DNA from: Flavobacterium sp. RSP15
GTDB lineage: Bacteria > Bacteroidota > Bacteroidia > Flavobacteriales > Flavobacteriaceae
DNA: 64,000 nucleotides
Assembly (NCBI RefSeq): GCF_003968755.1
Contig: NZ_RYDL01000015.1
Coordinates: 1 to 64,000, forward strand
Direction of reading: 5' to 3'
Shown piece by piece: positions 55,126-64,000 of this stretch. The position numbers and the translations under genes are program-made. The notes under the pieces were generated by a model. That model was not told where the DNA came from and ran no database searches. It saw only the letters and a list, made by a program, of their open reading frames with translations. How positions within the stretch are numbered: position 1 is the stretch's first letter; every line of letters starts with the position of its first letter.

Positions 55126-56013
55126 ATGACCAAAAAAATAATCTGTTTCGGGGAAGTTTTATTTGACGTTTTCCCAACGCACCAAAAAATCGGAGGAGCG
55201 CCATTGAACGTGGCGCTTCGTTTAGCATCACTTGGTATTGATGCTCAAATAATAAGCCGAGTAGGAAATGATGAAATTGGAAAAGAACTCCTTGCCTTTG
55301 TTAAAAAAAATGGAGTTGTTACCGATACGATTCAAGTTGATAAAAACGCGGCTACCGGACAAGTTATTGTTCAATTAAATGAGAAAGGAGCTGCTTCATA
55401 CACAATCAATTATCCGGTTGCTTGGGACAAAATTATATGTATTGCAGAAGACGAAATAATGGTCAAGAAAGCAGATGCACTAGTTTTTGGGAGTCTTGCA
55501 TGTAGAGATTCTGTTTCACACGATTCCCTATTAGAAATAATTAACTATGCAAAATATGCTGTTTTCGATGTTAATTTACGTGCTCCTTTTTACACTAAGG
55601 AACTACTGATTAATTTGATGATGCAGTCAGATTTTATAAAATTTAATGATGAGGAATTGTATGAAATAAGTGCTTTTATGAATTCACCATACCATTCATT
55701 AGAGCAAAATATTCTTTTTATTGCCACACAAACGAATACAAAACACATTTGCGTTACAAAAGGAAATCATGGTGCGGTGCTGTATTACAATGAAAAAATG
55801 TACTACAATAGTGGCTATAAAATAAATGTTGTAGATACCGTGGGTTCCGGAGATTCTTTTTTAGCTGGATTGCTTTCTAAACTATTAAAGGATGCCAATC
55901 CTCAAGAAGCAATTGATTTCGCTTGCGCAATAGGAGCCATTGTAGCCAAAAATGAAGGAGCCAATCCCAAAATTTCAAATAAAGAAATTAGTGCCTTTAT
56001 GAATCCATGCTAG
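55126..56013 (+). CDS. PfkB-family fructokinase
   Basis: A 295-residue ribokinase-fold kinase with GGAPLNVALRLASLG (23-37) and the ATP motif DTVGSGDSFLAG (237-248, base Asp243). The short N-terminus (MTKKIICFGEVLFDVFP) is typical of Bacteroidota fructokinases found with GH32. It is 2 bp downstream of the sugar porter and last in the operon, followed by a perfect 11-bp hairpin. It would make fructose-6-phosphate for glycolysis. Confidence 0.92.
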   Translation: MTKKIICFGEVLFDVFPTHQKIGGAPLNVALRLASLGIDAQIISRVGNDEIGKELLAFVKKNGVVTDTIQVDKNAATGQVIVQLNEKGAASYTINYPVAWDKIICIAEDEIMVKKADALVFGSLACRDSVSHDSLLEIINYAKYAVFDVNLRAPFYTKELLINLMMQSDFIKFNDEELYEISAFMNSPYHSLEQNILFIATQTNTKHICVTKGNHGAVLYYNEKMYYNSGYKINVVDTVGSGDSFLAGLLSKLLKDANPQEAIDFACAIGAIVAKNEGANPKISNKEISAFMNPC

Positions 56014-56068
56014 TTTAGCGAAACTGATCTTTAACAATTACAACGACCCAAAAAAAACCTATGTATTA

Positions 56069-56104
56069 GTAAATCAATCATGAAAAGATTGATTTACCGA
56101 AACT
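56069..56104 (+). terminator. Terminator after the GH32-porter-kinase operon
   Basis: GTAAATCAATC (56069-56079) and GATTGATTTAC (56087-56097) are perfect complements around a 7-base loop, followed by a short T run (CTTTTT). Confidence 0.8.
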
Positions 56105-56165
56105 TTTTGGGATAACAACAAAGTTATTGAACTTTTTTAGGGTTTTAAACAAAAGTATTGAACTT

Positions 56166-56283
56166 TGAAAAATCCCATTATCAACGAAATAGCCACTCAA
56201 TTACGGATTTCTAAAACCCACGTTTCAGAGTCATTGAAGGAATGCCGAAATCTATTAAAGAAAACAATTCCCTTCTGGTTTTA
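56166..56283 (+). pseudogene. Possible remnant of a helix-turn-helix gene
   Basis: A frame without ATG reads INEIATQLRISKTHVSESLK and ends in TAA after about 39 codons. The pattern of Ile-Ala-x-x-Leu-x-Ile-Ser followed by Val-Ser-x-x-Leu resembles an HTH of a transcription regulator or sigma-like protein. It could be a decayed regulator beside the LacI gene. The match is short, and chance is not excluded. Confidence 0.3.
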
Positions 56284-56561
56284 AGTACATTAAGATCGGA
56301 ACACGTATAAATGAAAGAACGTCAACCTAGGATGTTCCCGCCTTTACTAAAAATGGCAGATCCAATTAGTTTATGTAACGAATGTGTAATAATTTGTTTT
56401 ATTATTAAAAAATTACAGAAATACGATAAAAATCAATACCTTGGTAAGGAATATTTGAACTTATAGTCTTTTTTATACCTATGTCAAAGACTGAAAAAGA
56501 TCGCACAGCAAAGTTACTATAAAGACCTTTTCTTAAAATTAAATACGTAGAAATTCGATTC

Positions 56562-57590
56562 ATGAAAGACATTACTCTTAAGGAAATTGCAACAAAACTG
56601 GGAATTTCAATAACGACTGTTTCAAAAGCGCTTAAAAATTACCCTGATGTTAGTGAAAAAACTAAAAAAGCAGTAATTGAACTTGCCCAGCAATTACACT
56701 ACACTCCTAATAGTTTTGCAGTAAATTTAAGAACAAAAGAATCAAAAACCATTGGTCTAATTATTCCTGAAGTTGTACATCATTTCTTTTCGAATGTTGT
56801 CAATGCTATCATCAACGAAGCTGAAAAAAACGGCTATTTAGTAATCATTTTACAATCAAATGAGACACTGGCTTTAGAAAAAAAACAAGTAGAACTGCTA
56901 ATAAACAAAAGAGTTGACGGAATCATAATGTCCTTATCAAATGAGTCCAATAATGACGATCATATAAAAGAAATCATCAATAGAAATATTCCTTTTGTTA
57001 TGTTTGACAAAATAGCAAAGCTTTCTAAATGCTCGAAAGTAATAATTGATGACCAAAAAGCGGCCTTTAATGCAGTGCAACACTTAATTGATAACGGCTG
57101 CAGGAAAATAGCCCACATTCGAGGACCCCTTAATCCACAAAATTCAATAGATCGATATATTGGATATAAAAAAGCATTAGAGAAAAATAATATTCCTTTT
57201 GACACAAAATTAGTTTTTACATGTGAAAATGTGACTTTTGAAGAAGGAAGAGATTTTGCTAAACAGATTATTGAAGAGCATGCTGATATAGACGGCATTT
57301 TTGCTATAACGGATCTGGTAGCAGTGGGAGTATTAGCCTATTTTAATGAAAACAAAATCAATGTCCCGGAACAAGTAGCGGTAATTGGTTTTAGCAATTG
57401 GTTTATATCGCAAGTACTGACTCCAAAACTTAGTACTGTAGATCAGCCAAGCCATGAAATGGGAATTGAATCTTTTAACTTATTGTTAGAAGAAATGAAT
57501 TGTCATAAAGAAGGAATTCCTTTTATTCCAAGAATTATTGAATTAGAAACAAGCATTATTGTTAGAGAATCTTCTATAAAATTCAAATAA
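56562..57590 (+). CDS. LacI-family transcriptional regulator
   Basis: A 342-residue regulator. The HTH (ITLKEIATKLGISITTVSKALKN, about residues 4-26) and hinge helix region (LHYTPNSFAVNLRTKESKTIGLIIP) are typical of LacI/PurR. The periplasmic-binding-protein-like sensor domain (about 62-342) ends in the family pattern VAVIGFSNWFISQVLTPKLSTVDQP. It lies at the end of the sugar locus and is the natural binder of the three CG-centred double palindromes. Effector sugar unknown. Its own upstream region has no such site. Confidence 0.93.
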   Translation: MKDITLKEIATKLGISITTVSKALKNYPDVSEKTKKAVIELAQQLHYTPNSFAVNLRTKESKTIGLIIPEVVHHFFSNVVNAIINEAEKNGYLVIILQSNETLALEKKQVELLINKRVDGIIMSLSNESNNDDHIKEIINRNIPFVMFDKIAKLSKCSKVIIDDQKAAFNAVQHLIDNGCRKIAHIRGPLNPQNSIDRYIGYKKALEKNNIPFDTKLVFTCENVTFEEGRDFAKQIIEEHADIDGIFAITDLVAVGVLAYFNENKINVPEQVAVIGFSNWFISQVLTPKLSTVDQPSHEMGIESFNLLLEEMNCHKEGIPFIPRIIELETSIIVRESSIKFK

Positions 57591-57609
57591 ATTAAGTTTC
57601 AAAATTTCG

Positions 57610-58578
57610 TTATTGTAAAAAATCAATATTCCTTTTTAATCCTTGAAAATTAGCTCTTTTAAGTGGTGAGTTTTTAAAAACAGCTTTAAATGTTTCTTCA
57701 GTAATTTCTATCCAATCTTTTTTGGACAAGGAGAGTAATTCTGGATTTGGGTCAAATAAAGGTTCACTGTGTGGTTTTGAAAACTTGTTCCAAGGACAGA
57801 CATCCTGACATATATCGCATCCAAAAGCCCATTCATCAAATTTACCTTTCATCTCCTGCGGAATATTTTCTTTTAATTCAATCGTGAAATAGGAAATGCA
57901 TTTGCTTCCATCAACCACATAAGGCGCAACTATAGCCTCTGTAGGGCATGCGTCAATGCAGGCAGTGCACGTACCACAATGATCAGTTGTAGGATTGTCA
58001 TAGTCTAAATCTAAATCGATAATGAGTTCCGCGATAAAGTAAAAAGAACCTACTTTTTGTGTCAATAAATTACTGTTTTTGCCTATCCAACCCAAACCAC
58101 TTTTGGCAGCCCAAGCTTTGTCAAGGACTGGAGCAGAATCTACAAAGGCCCGACCAGAAACATCTCCGATTGTAGATTGAATAGAAAATAAAAATTCTTT
58201 GAGTTTTTCCTTGATCACAAAATGATAATCCTGACCGTACGCATATTTTGAAATCTTATAAGAATCTGTATTTTGCAGGTCTTCTGGATAATAATTTAAC
58301 AACAGTGAAACTACACTTTTAGCATCCTCAACGAGTAAAGTTGGATTTAAACGCTTGTCAAAATGGTTTTCCATATAGGACATTTGGCCATTTCTATTGT
58401 TCTCCAACCAGTTTTCTAACCGCGGTGCTTCTTGTTCCAAGAAACCAGCTCTAGCTATTCCACAGGATAAAAATCCGAGACGTTTCGCTTCAGATTTGAT
58501 AAATTGTGTGTATGTCGCTTTTGTATTAATAGTTAAAAAATAGAAGTTAATAAACGGGATTCCAAGCCCTGATACCAT
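57610..58578 (-). CDS. queG: Epoxyqueuosine reductase QueG
   Basis: A 322-residue cobalamin and iron-sulfur enzyme that reduces epoxyqueuosine in tRNA to queuosine. Two 4Fe-4S clusters are marked by [16 protein letters not shown] and [11 protein letters not shown] in the C-terminal third. The N-terminal catalytic part has [24 protein letters not shown] 58578 adds an unfamiliar hydrophobic stretch ([16 protein letters not shown]). Homologues, as I recall, start close to the NTKATYTQF segment, where this sequence has ATT instead of ATG, so a mutated or rare ATT start is possible. Confidence 0.92.
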   Translation of the reverse strand: MVSGLGIPFINFYFLTINTKATYTQFIKSEAKRLGFLSCGIARAGFLEQEAPRLENWLENNRNGQMSYMENHFDKRLNPTLLVEDAKSVVSLLLNYYPEDLQNTDSYKISKYAYGQDYHFVIKEKLKEFLFSIQSTIGDVSGRAFVDSAPVLDKAWAAKSGLGWIGKNSNLLTQKVGSFYFIAELIIDLDLDYDNPTTDHCGTCTACIDACPTEAIVAPYVVDGSKCISYFTIELKENIPQEMKGKFDEWAFGCDICQDVCPWNKFSKPHSEPLFDPNPELLSLSKKDWIEITEETFKAVFKNSPLKRANFQGLKRNIDFLQ

Positions 58579-58596
58579 CGGCGCTTCCCGATTAAC

Positions 58597-58627
58597 AAAA
58601 ACTACGGCTGAAAAAGCCTTGTTTTTC
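58597..58627 (-). terminator. Terminator after ruvB
   Basis: AAAAAC (58597-58602) pairs with GTTTTT (58621-58626) outside an inner GGCT/AGCC stem. On the minus strand the arm is followed by T-rich sequence. It lies between the ruvB stop and queG. Confidence 0.65.
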
Positions 58628-58638
58628 TATATCGGAAA

Positions 58639-58670
58639 TACAGCGGAAAGCGGGAAACAGCTCCTAAAAA
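58639..58670 (+). repeat. Degenerate intergenic repeat, copy 2
   Basis: 58641-58669 matches the minus strand of 148-120 at 22 of 29 positions, ending in GCTCCTAAAA. It lies immediately after the ruvB stop codon. Confidence 0.45.
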
Positions 58671-59693
58671 TCAGAATAAACCGCCTTGATTGTTTGTTTT
58701 TAATTTCCCTAAATGTTGATATGCTTTATCGGTAACTTCTCTACCTCTTGGCGTACGCATAATAAAACCTTCCTGAATCAAAAATGGTTCATAGACTTCC
58801 TCGATTGTTTCACTGCTTTCAGATACGGCTGTCGCCAAAGTAGATAAACCTACAGGTCCGCCTTTGAATTTATCGATGATTGTATTTAGTATTTTATTAT
58901 CCATCTCGTCCAGGCCATGAGCATCTACATTAAGTGCTTTTAAGGCGTAACGGGCAATTTCTATATCGATAGTGCCATTCCCTTTTATCTGGGCAAAATC
59001 ACGCACACGCCGTAACAATGCGTTCGCGATGCGAGGAGTTCCACGACTACGACCAGCTATTTCTATAGCTGCCTCCATGGATATAGGCATTTTAAATATA
59101 GTAGCACTTCTTTCTACGATTGTGGTGAGTAACTCAGTGGTATAATATTGTAAGCGGGAAGAAATTCCAAAACGCGCTCTCATAGGAGCGGTTAATAAAC
59201 CGGAACGCGTGGTGGCTCCAATTAAGGTAAATGGGTTTAGATTGATTTGGACGGTTCTTGCATTAGGTCCTGATTCAATCATGATATCAATCTTAAAATC
59301 CTCCATAGCAGAATACAAATATTCTTCTACTATTGGACTCAAACGATGAATTTCATCAATAAATAAAACGTCTCTTTCTTCTAGATTAGTCAGTAAACCG
59401 GCTAAATCTCCAGGTTTGTCTAAAACCGGACCGGAAGTAATTTTGATTCCCACTTGCAATTCATTGGCAAGAATATTGGCTAATGTTGTTTTTCCTAAGC
59501 CAGGTGGACCATGAAACAGCGTGTGATCAAGTGCTTCATTTCGTTGATTTGCAGCCTGAACAAAAACTTTCAGATTTTCTAATATTTGGTCTTGTCCTGC
59601 AAAATCATCAAAAGAAAGTGGTCTCAATTTTTTTTCAAGATCTAGCTCTTCTGAATTGTAACCATTTGCTGTTGGGTCTAAATTTTCATTCAT
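58671..59693 (-). CDS. ruvB: Holliday junction branch migration ATPase RuvB
   Basis: A 340-residue AAA+ motor that drives branch migration with RuvA. Walker [10 protein letters not shown] (62-70), Walker [10 protein letters not shown], sensor and arginine-finger segments ([18 protein letters not shown]) and the C-terminal winged helix ending in [13 protein letters not shown] are all present. The start is ATG 59693 (MNENLDPT); seven further codons upstream (from 59714) are not typical. Pairing with queG downstream is common in Flavobacteria. Confidence 0.96.
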   Translation of the reverse strand: MNENLDPTANGYNSEELDLEKKLRPLSFDDFAGQDQILENLKVFVQAANQRNEALDHTLFHGPPGLGKTTLANILANELQVGIKITSGPVLDKPGDLAGLLTNLEERDVLFIDEIHRLSPIVEEYLYSAMEDFKIDIMIESGPNARTVQINLNPFTLIGATTRSGLLTAPMRARFGISSRLQYYTTELLTTIVERSATIFKMPISMEAAIEIAGRSRGTPRIANALLRRVRDFAQIKGNGTIDIEIARYALKALNVDAHGLDEMDNKILNTIIDKFKGGPVGLSTLATAVSESSETIEEVYEPFLIQEGFIMRTPRGREVTDKAYQHLGKLKTNNQGGLF

Positions 59694-59699
59694 ATAACA

Positions 59700-59921
59700 A
59701 AGATAGCAAAGCAATATTGAATTATAAATTTAAATTTAAAATGCTATAAATAAAAAAGCAATACTATCAAGCAATCTATTTCAGTATGTTATTTTTTTAT
59801 TCATTCAAACAAAAATCCAGACACCACAATGGTTGTAGAATGCACTGCATTAACAATTGAACCCTTCTATAAATACAGTGATTACACACTTACAAAAGGG
59901 ATGAAAATTGAGTAATGTCCT
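59700..59921. other. Gap between ctaD and ruvB
   Basis: About 230 bp without a gene. The ruvB promoter should be here; nothing else is recognised apart from the ctaD terminator at the right end. Confidence 0.6.
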
Positions 59922-59954
59922 AAAAAAAGCCTCTACTTTCGCGAGGCTTTTTTT
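59922..59954 (-). terminator. Terminator after ctaD
   Basis: AAAAAAGCCTC and GAGGCTTTTTT form a perfect stem around a 9-base loop, with the T run continuing on the minus strand. It closes the alternative complex III-oxidase transcript. Confidence 0.9.
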
Positions 59955-59959
59955 ATATT

Positions 59960-61756
59960 TTAGTGATGTAAAACTTCTTCACCTTCTTTCATTGGAACAT
60001 TTTGAGGTACAAAATCTACATTATGAGCTGGATTACTGTAGTCATAAGGCCAACGATGAACCTCAGGAATTTCTCCTGGCCAGTTCCCATGAATATGTTC
60101 CACAGGTGCAGTCCACTCTAATGTATTTGATTTCCAAGGATTCATTACTGATTTTTTGCCGTAGAAGATACTACTGAAAAAATTGTACAAGAAAACCAAT
60201 TGAAAGGCACCACCAATTAAAGCAAATATTGTGATCAAAACGTTAACATTTTGTAAATCATCAAATAACGGAAAGTTGGTGTTAGTATAGTAACGTCTTG
60301 GCAGACCCGCTAGTCCAATAAAGTGCATCGGAAAGAAAACTCCATAGGCACAAATTGCAGTTACCCAAAAGTGTACATATCCAAGATTCTTGTTTAACAT
60401 TCTTCCAAATAATCTTGGAAACCAGTGATAAATACCTGCAAACATTCCATAAAGTGCAGAAATTCCCATTACCAAGTGAAAGTGAGCTACAACAAAATAA
60501 GTATCGTGTACATTAATATCAAGTGTACTATCCCCAAGAATAATCCCTGTTAAACCACCTGTAATAAATGTAGAAACCAATCCAATAGAAAACAGCATAG
60601 CCGGATTCAATTGTAAATTTCCTTTCCACAATGTTGTAATATAATTAAACGCTTTTACCGCTGAAGGTATCGCAATTAACAATGTTGTAAATGTAAATAC
60701 AGATCCTAAAAACGGATTCATACCGGAGACAAACATATGATGCCCCCACACTATCGTCGATAAGAATGCAATTGCAATAATTGACATAATCATTGCTCTG
60801 TAACCAAAAATTGGTTTACGAGAATTTGTAGCAATCACTTCAGAAGTAATACCCAAAGCAGGTAATAAAACTATATAAACTTCAGGGTGACCTAAAAACC
60901 AGAATAAATGCTCAAACAATACTGGAGAACCTCCTTGATAATGCAACACTTCCCCTGCAATATAAATATCAGATAAGAAAAATGAAGTACCAAAGCTTCT
61001 ATCAAAAATCAATAATAAAGCAGCTGATAAAAGAACAGGAAAAGATACTATACCAATAATAGCAGTCACAAAGAAAGCCCATATAGTAAGTGGTAATCGA
61101 GTCATAGACATTCCCTTAGTTCTTAAGTTAATTACCGTAACAACATAGTTCAAAGATCCCATTAAAGAAGATGCAATAAAAATAGCCATTGAAATTAACC
61201 ATAATGTCATACCCATACCTGAACCAGGAATAGCTTGTGGTAAAGCACTTAAGGGAGGATATATCGTCCATCCTGAAGAAGCAGGACCAGCCTCAACAAA
61301 AAGGGAACCAATCATGATTACACTAGATAAGAAAAACAACCAATACGAAATCATATTCATAAAACCGGATGCCATATCTCGCGCTCCAATTTGAAGTGGA
61401 ATCAATAAGTTACTAAAAGTACCACTAAGCGCAGCCGTTAAAACAAAGAAAACCATTATTGTTCCATGAATAGTAACCAATGCTAGATAAATATCATTAG
61501 CCATAACTCCATTAGGAGCAAATTTGTCCCCTAGTAAAATATTAAATATTCGGAAAGACTCTTCCGGCCATGCTAATTGCATTCTAAAAAGCATAGACAT
61601 CCCAACACCAATAATCCCCATAATGATACCCGTAATTAGGTACTGTTTGGCAATCATCTTATGATCAATACTAAAAATATATTTAGTAATAAAAGTGTCT
61701 TTATGGTGATGTTCGTGTTCGTGATCTATTGCGTGATCGTGACCTTCTGCTGACAT
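59960..61756 (-). CDS. ctaD: Cytochrome c oxidase subunit I
   Basis: A 598-residue heme-copper oxidase core. The His-rich N-terminus (GHDHAIDHEHEHHHKD) precedes twelve membrane helices. The low-spin heme ligand region LALVTIHGTIMVFF (His97) is present. So are the CuB/Tyr cross-link motif GHPEVYIVLLP, the CuB pair WGHHMFVSG and the heme ligands in HDTYFVVAHFHLVMG. It is 31 bp downstream of subunit II. Subunits III and IV are encoded 47 kb away (10.4-12.4 kb). Confidence 0.96.
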   Translation of the reverse strand: MSAEGHDHAIDHEHEHHHKDTFITKYIFSIDHKMIAKQYLITGIIMGIIGVGMSMLFRMQLAWPEESFRIFNILLGDKFAPNGVMANDIYLALVTIHGTIMVFFVLTAALSGTFSNLLIPLQIGARDMASGFMNMISYWLFFLSSVIMIGSLFVEAGPASSGWTIYPPLSALPQAIPGSGMGMTLWLISMAIFIASSLMGSLNYVVTVINLRTKGMSMTRLPLTIWAFFVTAIIGIVSFPVLLSAALLLIFDRSFGTSFFLSDIYIAGEVLHYQGGSPVLFEHLFWFLGHPEVYIVLLPALGITSEVIATNSRKPIFGYRAMIMSIIAIAFLSTIVWGHHMFVSGMNPFLGSVFTFTTLLIAIPSAVKAFNYITTLWKGNLQLNPAMLFSIGLVSTFITGGLTGIILGDSTLDINVHDTYFVVAHFHLVMGISALYGMFAGIYHWFPRLFGRMLNKNLGYVHFWVTAICAYGVFFPMHFIGLAGLPRRYYTNTNFPLFDDLQNVNVLITIFALIGGAFQLVFLYNFFSSIFYGKKSVMNPWKSNTLEWTAPVEHIHGNWPGEIPEVHRWPYDYSNPAHNVDFVPQNVPMKEGEEVLHH

Positions 61757-61787
61757 ATATGTTTACTTTAAATTTTTTTTAATAATA

Positions 61788-62927
61788 TTATTTCATTACT
61801 GTTACAACAGCAGCAGCAGTATCAGTACTTGCTTCAGCATCTGCAGGAGCTGGAGCAGCTAAAGATGCTTTAACTTCATTAACGATAGTAGCCTTGTCTT
61901 TCAACCAAGCTTTATAGTCTTCAGGCGTATCTACAATAATTTTCATTTGCATGTTATAATGCGACGCCCCACAAATTTTATTACAAAGAAGCAGATAATC
62001 AAATGTGTAAGGATCTAAAGCAGCCTCTCCTTTTGCCACCAAACCAACACTTTTCTTAGCCCTCAAAGCATTAATATTTGAAACTTTTTCTACCATGTAA
62101 GGCAATTCTCTATATTCTACAGTGGTATAAACAGGCTCAAAAGCAAACTCAGTTACCATACCAGGAACACAATTCATTTGCGCTCTAAAGTGAGGCATGT
62201 ATGCAGAATGTAAAACGTCTTGAGAACGCATTTTGAAATGAATTTTCTTCCCTTTTGGGATGTGCAATTCAGTAACCAATATATCATCTTGTGAGTATGG
62301 ATCAGATAAGTCAACACCAACAGCATTAGCACCTTCAATAAACCTAACATTAGCTTTACCCAATACATTATCCTCACCTGAATACCTCGCTTTCCAGTTA
62401 AACTGTTGTGCATATAATTCAATTACGATTGTATCTTCATCTTCATCCACAAACATAATGTTATTCCATGCATAGAGACCGTAAAGAATCAATCCTGCTA
62501 GAACAACCGCAGGTATAACACTCCAGATAGCCTCTAACTTATTATTATCAGCAAAATAAAGCGCCTTTTGATCTTGTCTTCCTCTGTATTTGAAAGCAAA
62601 ATAATGCAATAATACTTGAGTAATAGCCTGTACAATAAATATAAGGACCCAAGTTATGTTCATCAAATAATCTACTTGCGCACCATGTGCAGAAGCCGGA
62701 GTGTGAAGAACCAATGGCCCCCAAGTAAACAATCCATAAATTGAAAAAATATAAATGAAGGCTAAAAAACCAAACATTAAATAACCTTGAACGTTATTAT
62801 CATTATCTGTAGCTACTTCAGAGCTATCGGGATTGGAACCAACTTGCGTCAGGTCGAATATTTTAGTCAATTGCCATAAAGCAACAGCTAATAAAACTAA
62901 AACTATAATTACCAACAAACTTGTCAT
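61788..62927 (-). CDS. ctaC: Cytochrome c oxidase subunit II
   Basis: A 379-residue CuA subunit. Three hydrophobic segments occur near residues 3-20, 48-72 and 88-110, with a fourth at about 133-155. The CuA centre is intact: His240, Cys315, Cys319, His323 and Met326 in CNKICGASHYNM. There is no CXXCH, so no fused cytochrome c domain; the C-terminus is an Ala-rich low-complexity tail. It is 19 bp downstream of actF. Confidence 0.95.
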   Translation of the reverse strand: MTSLLVIIVLVLLAVALWQLTKIFDLTQVGSNPDSSEVATDNDNNVQGYLMFGFLAFIYIFSIYGLFTWGPLVLHTPASAHGAQVDYLMNITWVLIFIVQAITQVLLHYFAFKYRGRQDQKALYFADNNKLEAIWSVIPAVVLAGLILYGLYAWNNIMFVDEDEDTIVIELYAQQFNWKARYSGEDNVLGKANVRFIEGANAVGVDLSDPYSQDDILVTELHIPKGKKIHFKMRSQDVLHSAYMPHFRAQMNCVPGMVTEFAFEPVYTTVEYRELPYMVEKVSNINALRAKKSVGLVAKGEAALDPYTFDYLLLCNKICGASHYNMQMKIIVDTPEDYKAWLKDKATIVNEVKASLAAPAPADAEASTDTAAAVVTVMK

Positions 62928-62946
62928 CTGTTTTTTTCTTTAAATA

Positions 62947-64000
62947 TTAATAATGAAAATGTTTACTTTCTTCGATAAATGGATTTCTTTTTGGCAATAA
63001 AGGAACTTTAGTCAATGCTGTAAAAACAACATAAATAAACAATCCAAGGAAGAAAAGAACAGAAGCTATCTCTGACACCCCAATGAACCATCTGTCCCCA
63101 ACAGTTCCTGGCATAATCATGTTAAAAAAGTCTATATAATGTCCAACCAAAATAACAGCACCTGCCATGACTAAAACCCATGTAATTCTTTTAAAATCAG
63201 TATTAACTAAGATTAACAAAGGAAATACAAAATTCATAACTACAGCACCAAAGAACGGAAGATTATATAACTCGATTCTTGTTATGTAATAAGTTACCTC
63301 TTCTGGGATATTAGCATACCAAATAAGCATATATTGTGAAAACCATAAATAAGTCCAAAATATACTAAAACCGAACATGAACTTTGCTAAATCATGAATA
63401 TGACTCGTATTAACGTGCTCTAAAAAACCTCTAGATTTCAAATACAAAGTAACTAATGCTATCGTGGTGATTCCACTAACAAAGAAGCTTGAGAAAACAT
63501 ACCACCCAAATAAGGTACTAAACCAATGTGGATCGATAGACATAATCCAGTCCCATGACATTATCGATTCAGTAACAATAAAGAAAACTAAAAACATCGC
63601 CGATAACTTAAAGTTTTTCTTATAAAATAAATCATCACTAGCTTCATCTTGTGCTAAACAATTTTTTCTTGAATAATAGTGATATAAACTCCAACCTGTT
63701 AAAAATATAGCCGCTCTAACAATCCAAAAGGGAAAATTCAGATACCCCGCTTTATTCGCAATTAATTTATCTGTAGCAACAACTTCAGGATCTAACCAAA
63801 TAAAAAGATGATTAAGGTGAAGACCACAAAGCAATAATACTATAAAAAAGACAACAGACCCCACTGGTAAATAAGAGGTTATACCCTGCATAACTCTGAA
63901 CAAAACAGGAGACCAACCAGCCTGAGCAACTTGTTGAATGGCATAAAAAGATAAAACACCTAACGAAACCAACATAAAGAATATACAGGCAACATAAAAA
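62947..64000 (-). CDS. actF: Alternative complex III subunit ActF-like (5' end beyond window)
   Basis: At least 350 codons of a polytopic protein; the frame stays open to base 64000, so the N-terminus is missing (the first Met at 63975 is probably internal). About nine membrane helices are seen, with the ActF/NrfD-type segments WSPVLFRVMQGITSYLPVG, WDWIMSIDPHWFSTLFGWYVF and WYANIPEEVTYY. ACIII oxidises quinol and passes electrons to cytochrome c and the oxidase encoded directly downstream, often as a supercomplex. The other act genes should lie to the right of the window. Confidence 0.9.
   Translation of the reverse strand, partial: FYVACIFFMLVSLGVLSFYAIQQVAQAGWSPVLFRVMQGITSYLPVGSVVFFIVLLLCGLHLNHLFIWLDPEVVATDKLIANKAGYLNFPFWIVRAAIFLTGWSLYHYYSRKNCLAQDEASDDLFYKKNFKLSAMFLVFFIVTESIMSWDWIMSIDPHWFSTLFGWYVFSSFFVSGITTIALVTLYLKSRGFLEHVNTSHIHDLAKFMFGFSIFWTYLWFSQYMLIWYANIPEEVTYYITRIELYNLPFFGAVVMNFVFPLLILVNTDFKRITWVLVMAGAVILVGHYIDFFNMIMPGTVGDRWFIGVSEIASVLFFLGLFIYVVFTALTKVPLLPKRNPFIEESKHFHY

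Larger units (their letters stand above)
56014..56561. other. 548-bp gap with possible gene remnants
   Basis: After the terminator at 56069-56097 there is no intact gene. A start-less 39-codon stretch (about 56166-56283) could encode a helix-turn-helix (see separate entry). A 51-codon frame from ATG 56310 has no recognisable features. The LacI gene promoter must lie near the right end; no copy of the double operator is seen, so autoregulation through that site is not supported. Confidence 0.5.

Noticed and set aside
56310..56465. 51-codon plus-strand frame before the LacI gene
   Set aside because: No signal peptide, motif or coding bias stands out; kept only as part of the gap description.
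61788..62927. Possible fused cytochrome c domain in subunit II (caa3 type)
   Set aside because: No CXXCH motif; the C-terminal tail is Ala-rich low complexity only.

Overview
The window looks like a chromosomal segment of a gliding Flavobacterium (Bacteroidota, Flavobacteriaceae). Reasons: an AT-rich genome with TAnnTTTG-type promoter boxes, a SusC/SusD pair, the type IX secretion protein SprA next to a RemB-like gliding protein, a caa3-type oxidase linked to alternative complex III, and lipoproteins with Cys close to the N-terminus. No rRNA, tRNA, CRISPR array, phage or intact insertion sequence was seen.

Layout. (1) 1-8.1 kb: a gene-free stretch with a degenerate intergenic repeat, a repetitive amphipathic-helix protein, an MscS channel, tsaB, an adaptor/TolC efflux pair, a decayed ABC-ATPase/MacA remnant and a DUF4403 lipoprotein. 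(2) 8.1-13.3 kb (minus strand): cytochrome oxidase assembly and subunits (CxxC small protein, DUF420, SCO, a SCO-like protein without the copper cysteines, subunit IV, two subunit III paralogues, heme O synthase). (3) 13.4-28.1 kb (minus): remB, deoC, vanZ, gcvH, sprA, ruvA, malic enzyme, CBS protein; mostly core genome. (4) 28.1-57.6 kb: a large sugar-utilisation locus. Minus strand: SusC/SusD, two giant VCBS/ASPIC-UnbV lipoproteins, a vanadium-haloperoxidase-like lipoprotein and a SRPBCC/GyrI-like protein; then a cytoplasmic operon of sucrose-type transporter, fructokinase, GH13 sucrose-phosphorylase-like enzyme, MFS transporter and GH37 trehalase; then a secreted GH65 enzyme. Plus strand: GH32 fructosidase, sugar porter, second fructokinase and a LacI-family regulator. 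(5) 57.6-64 kb (minus): queG, ruvB, then ctaD, ctaC and the start-truncated actF of alternative complex III.

How it fits together. Sucrose or fructans and an alpha-glucoside would be captured by SusCD, cut outside the inner membrane by GH32 and GH65, imported by the SUT-like carrier and/or the sugar porter, and handled inside by the two PfkB kinases, the GH13 phosphorylase-like enzyme and the trehalase. Three regulatory regions of this locus (upstream of the SUT operon, of susC, and between GH65 and GH32) each carry a pair of CG-centred palindromes of the form CGAAAACGTTTTCG spaced 20-21 bp. This is the strongest non-coding signal in the window, and the LacI-family protein at 56.6 kb is the obvious candidate regulator. 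The most unusual coding content is the VCBS pair plus vanadate-site lipoprotein embedded in this locus.
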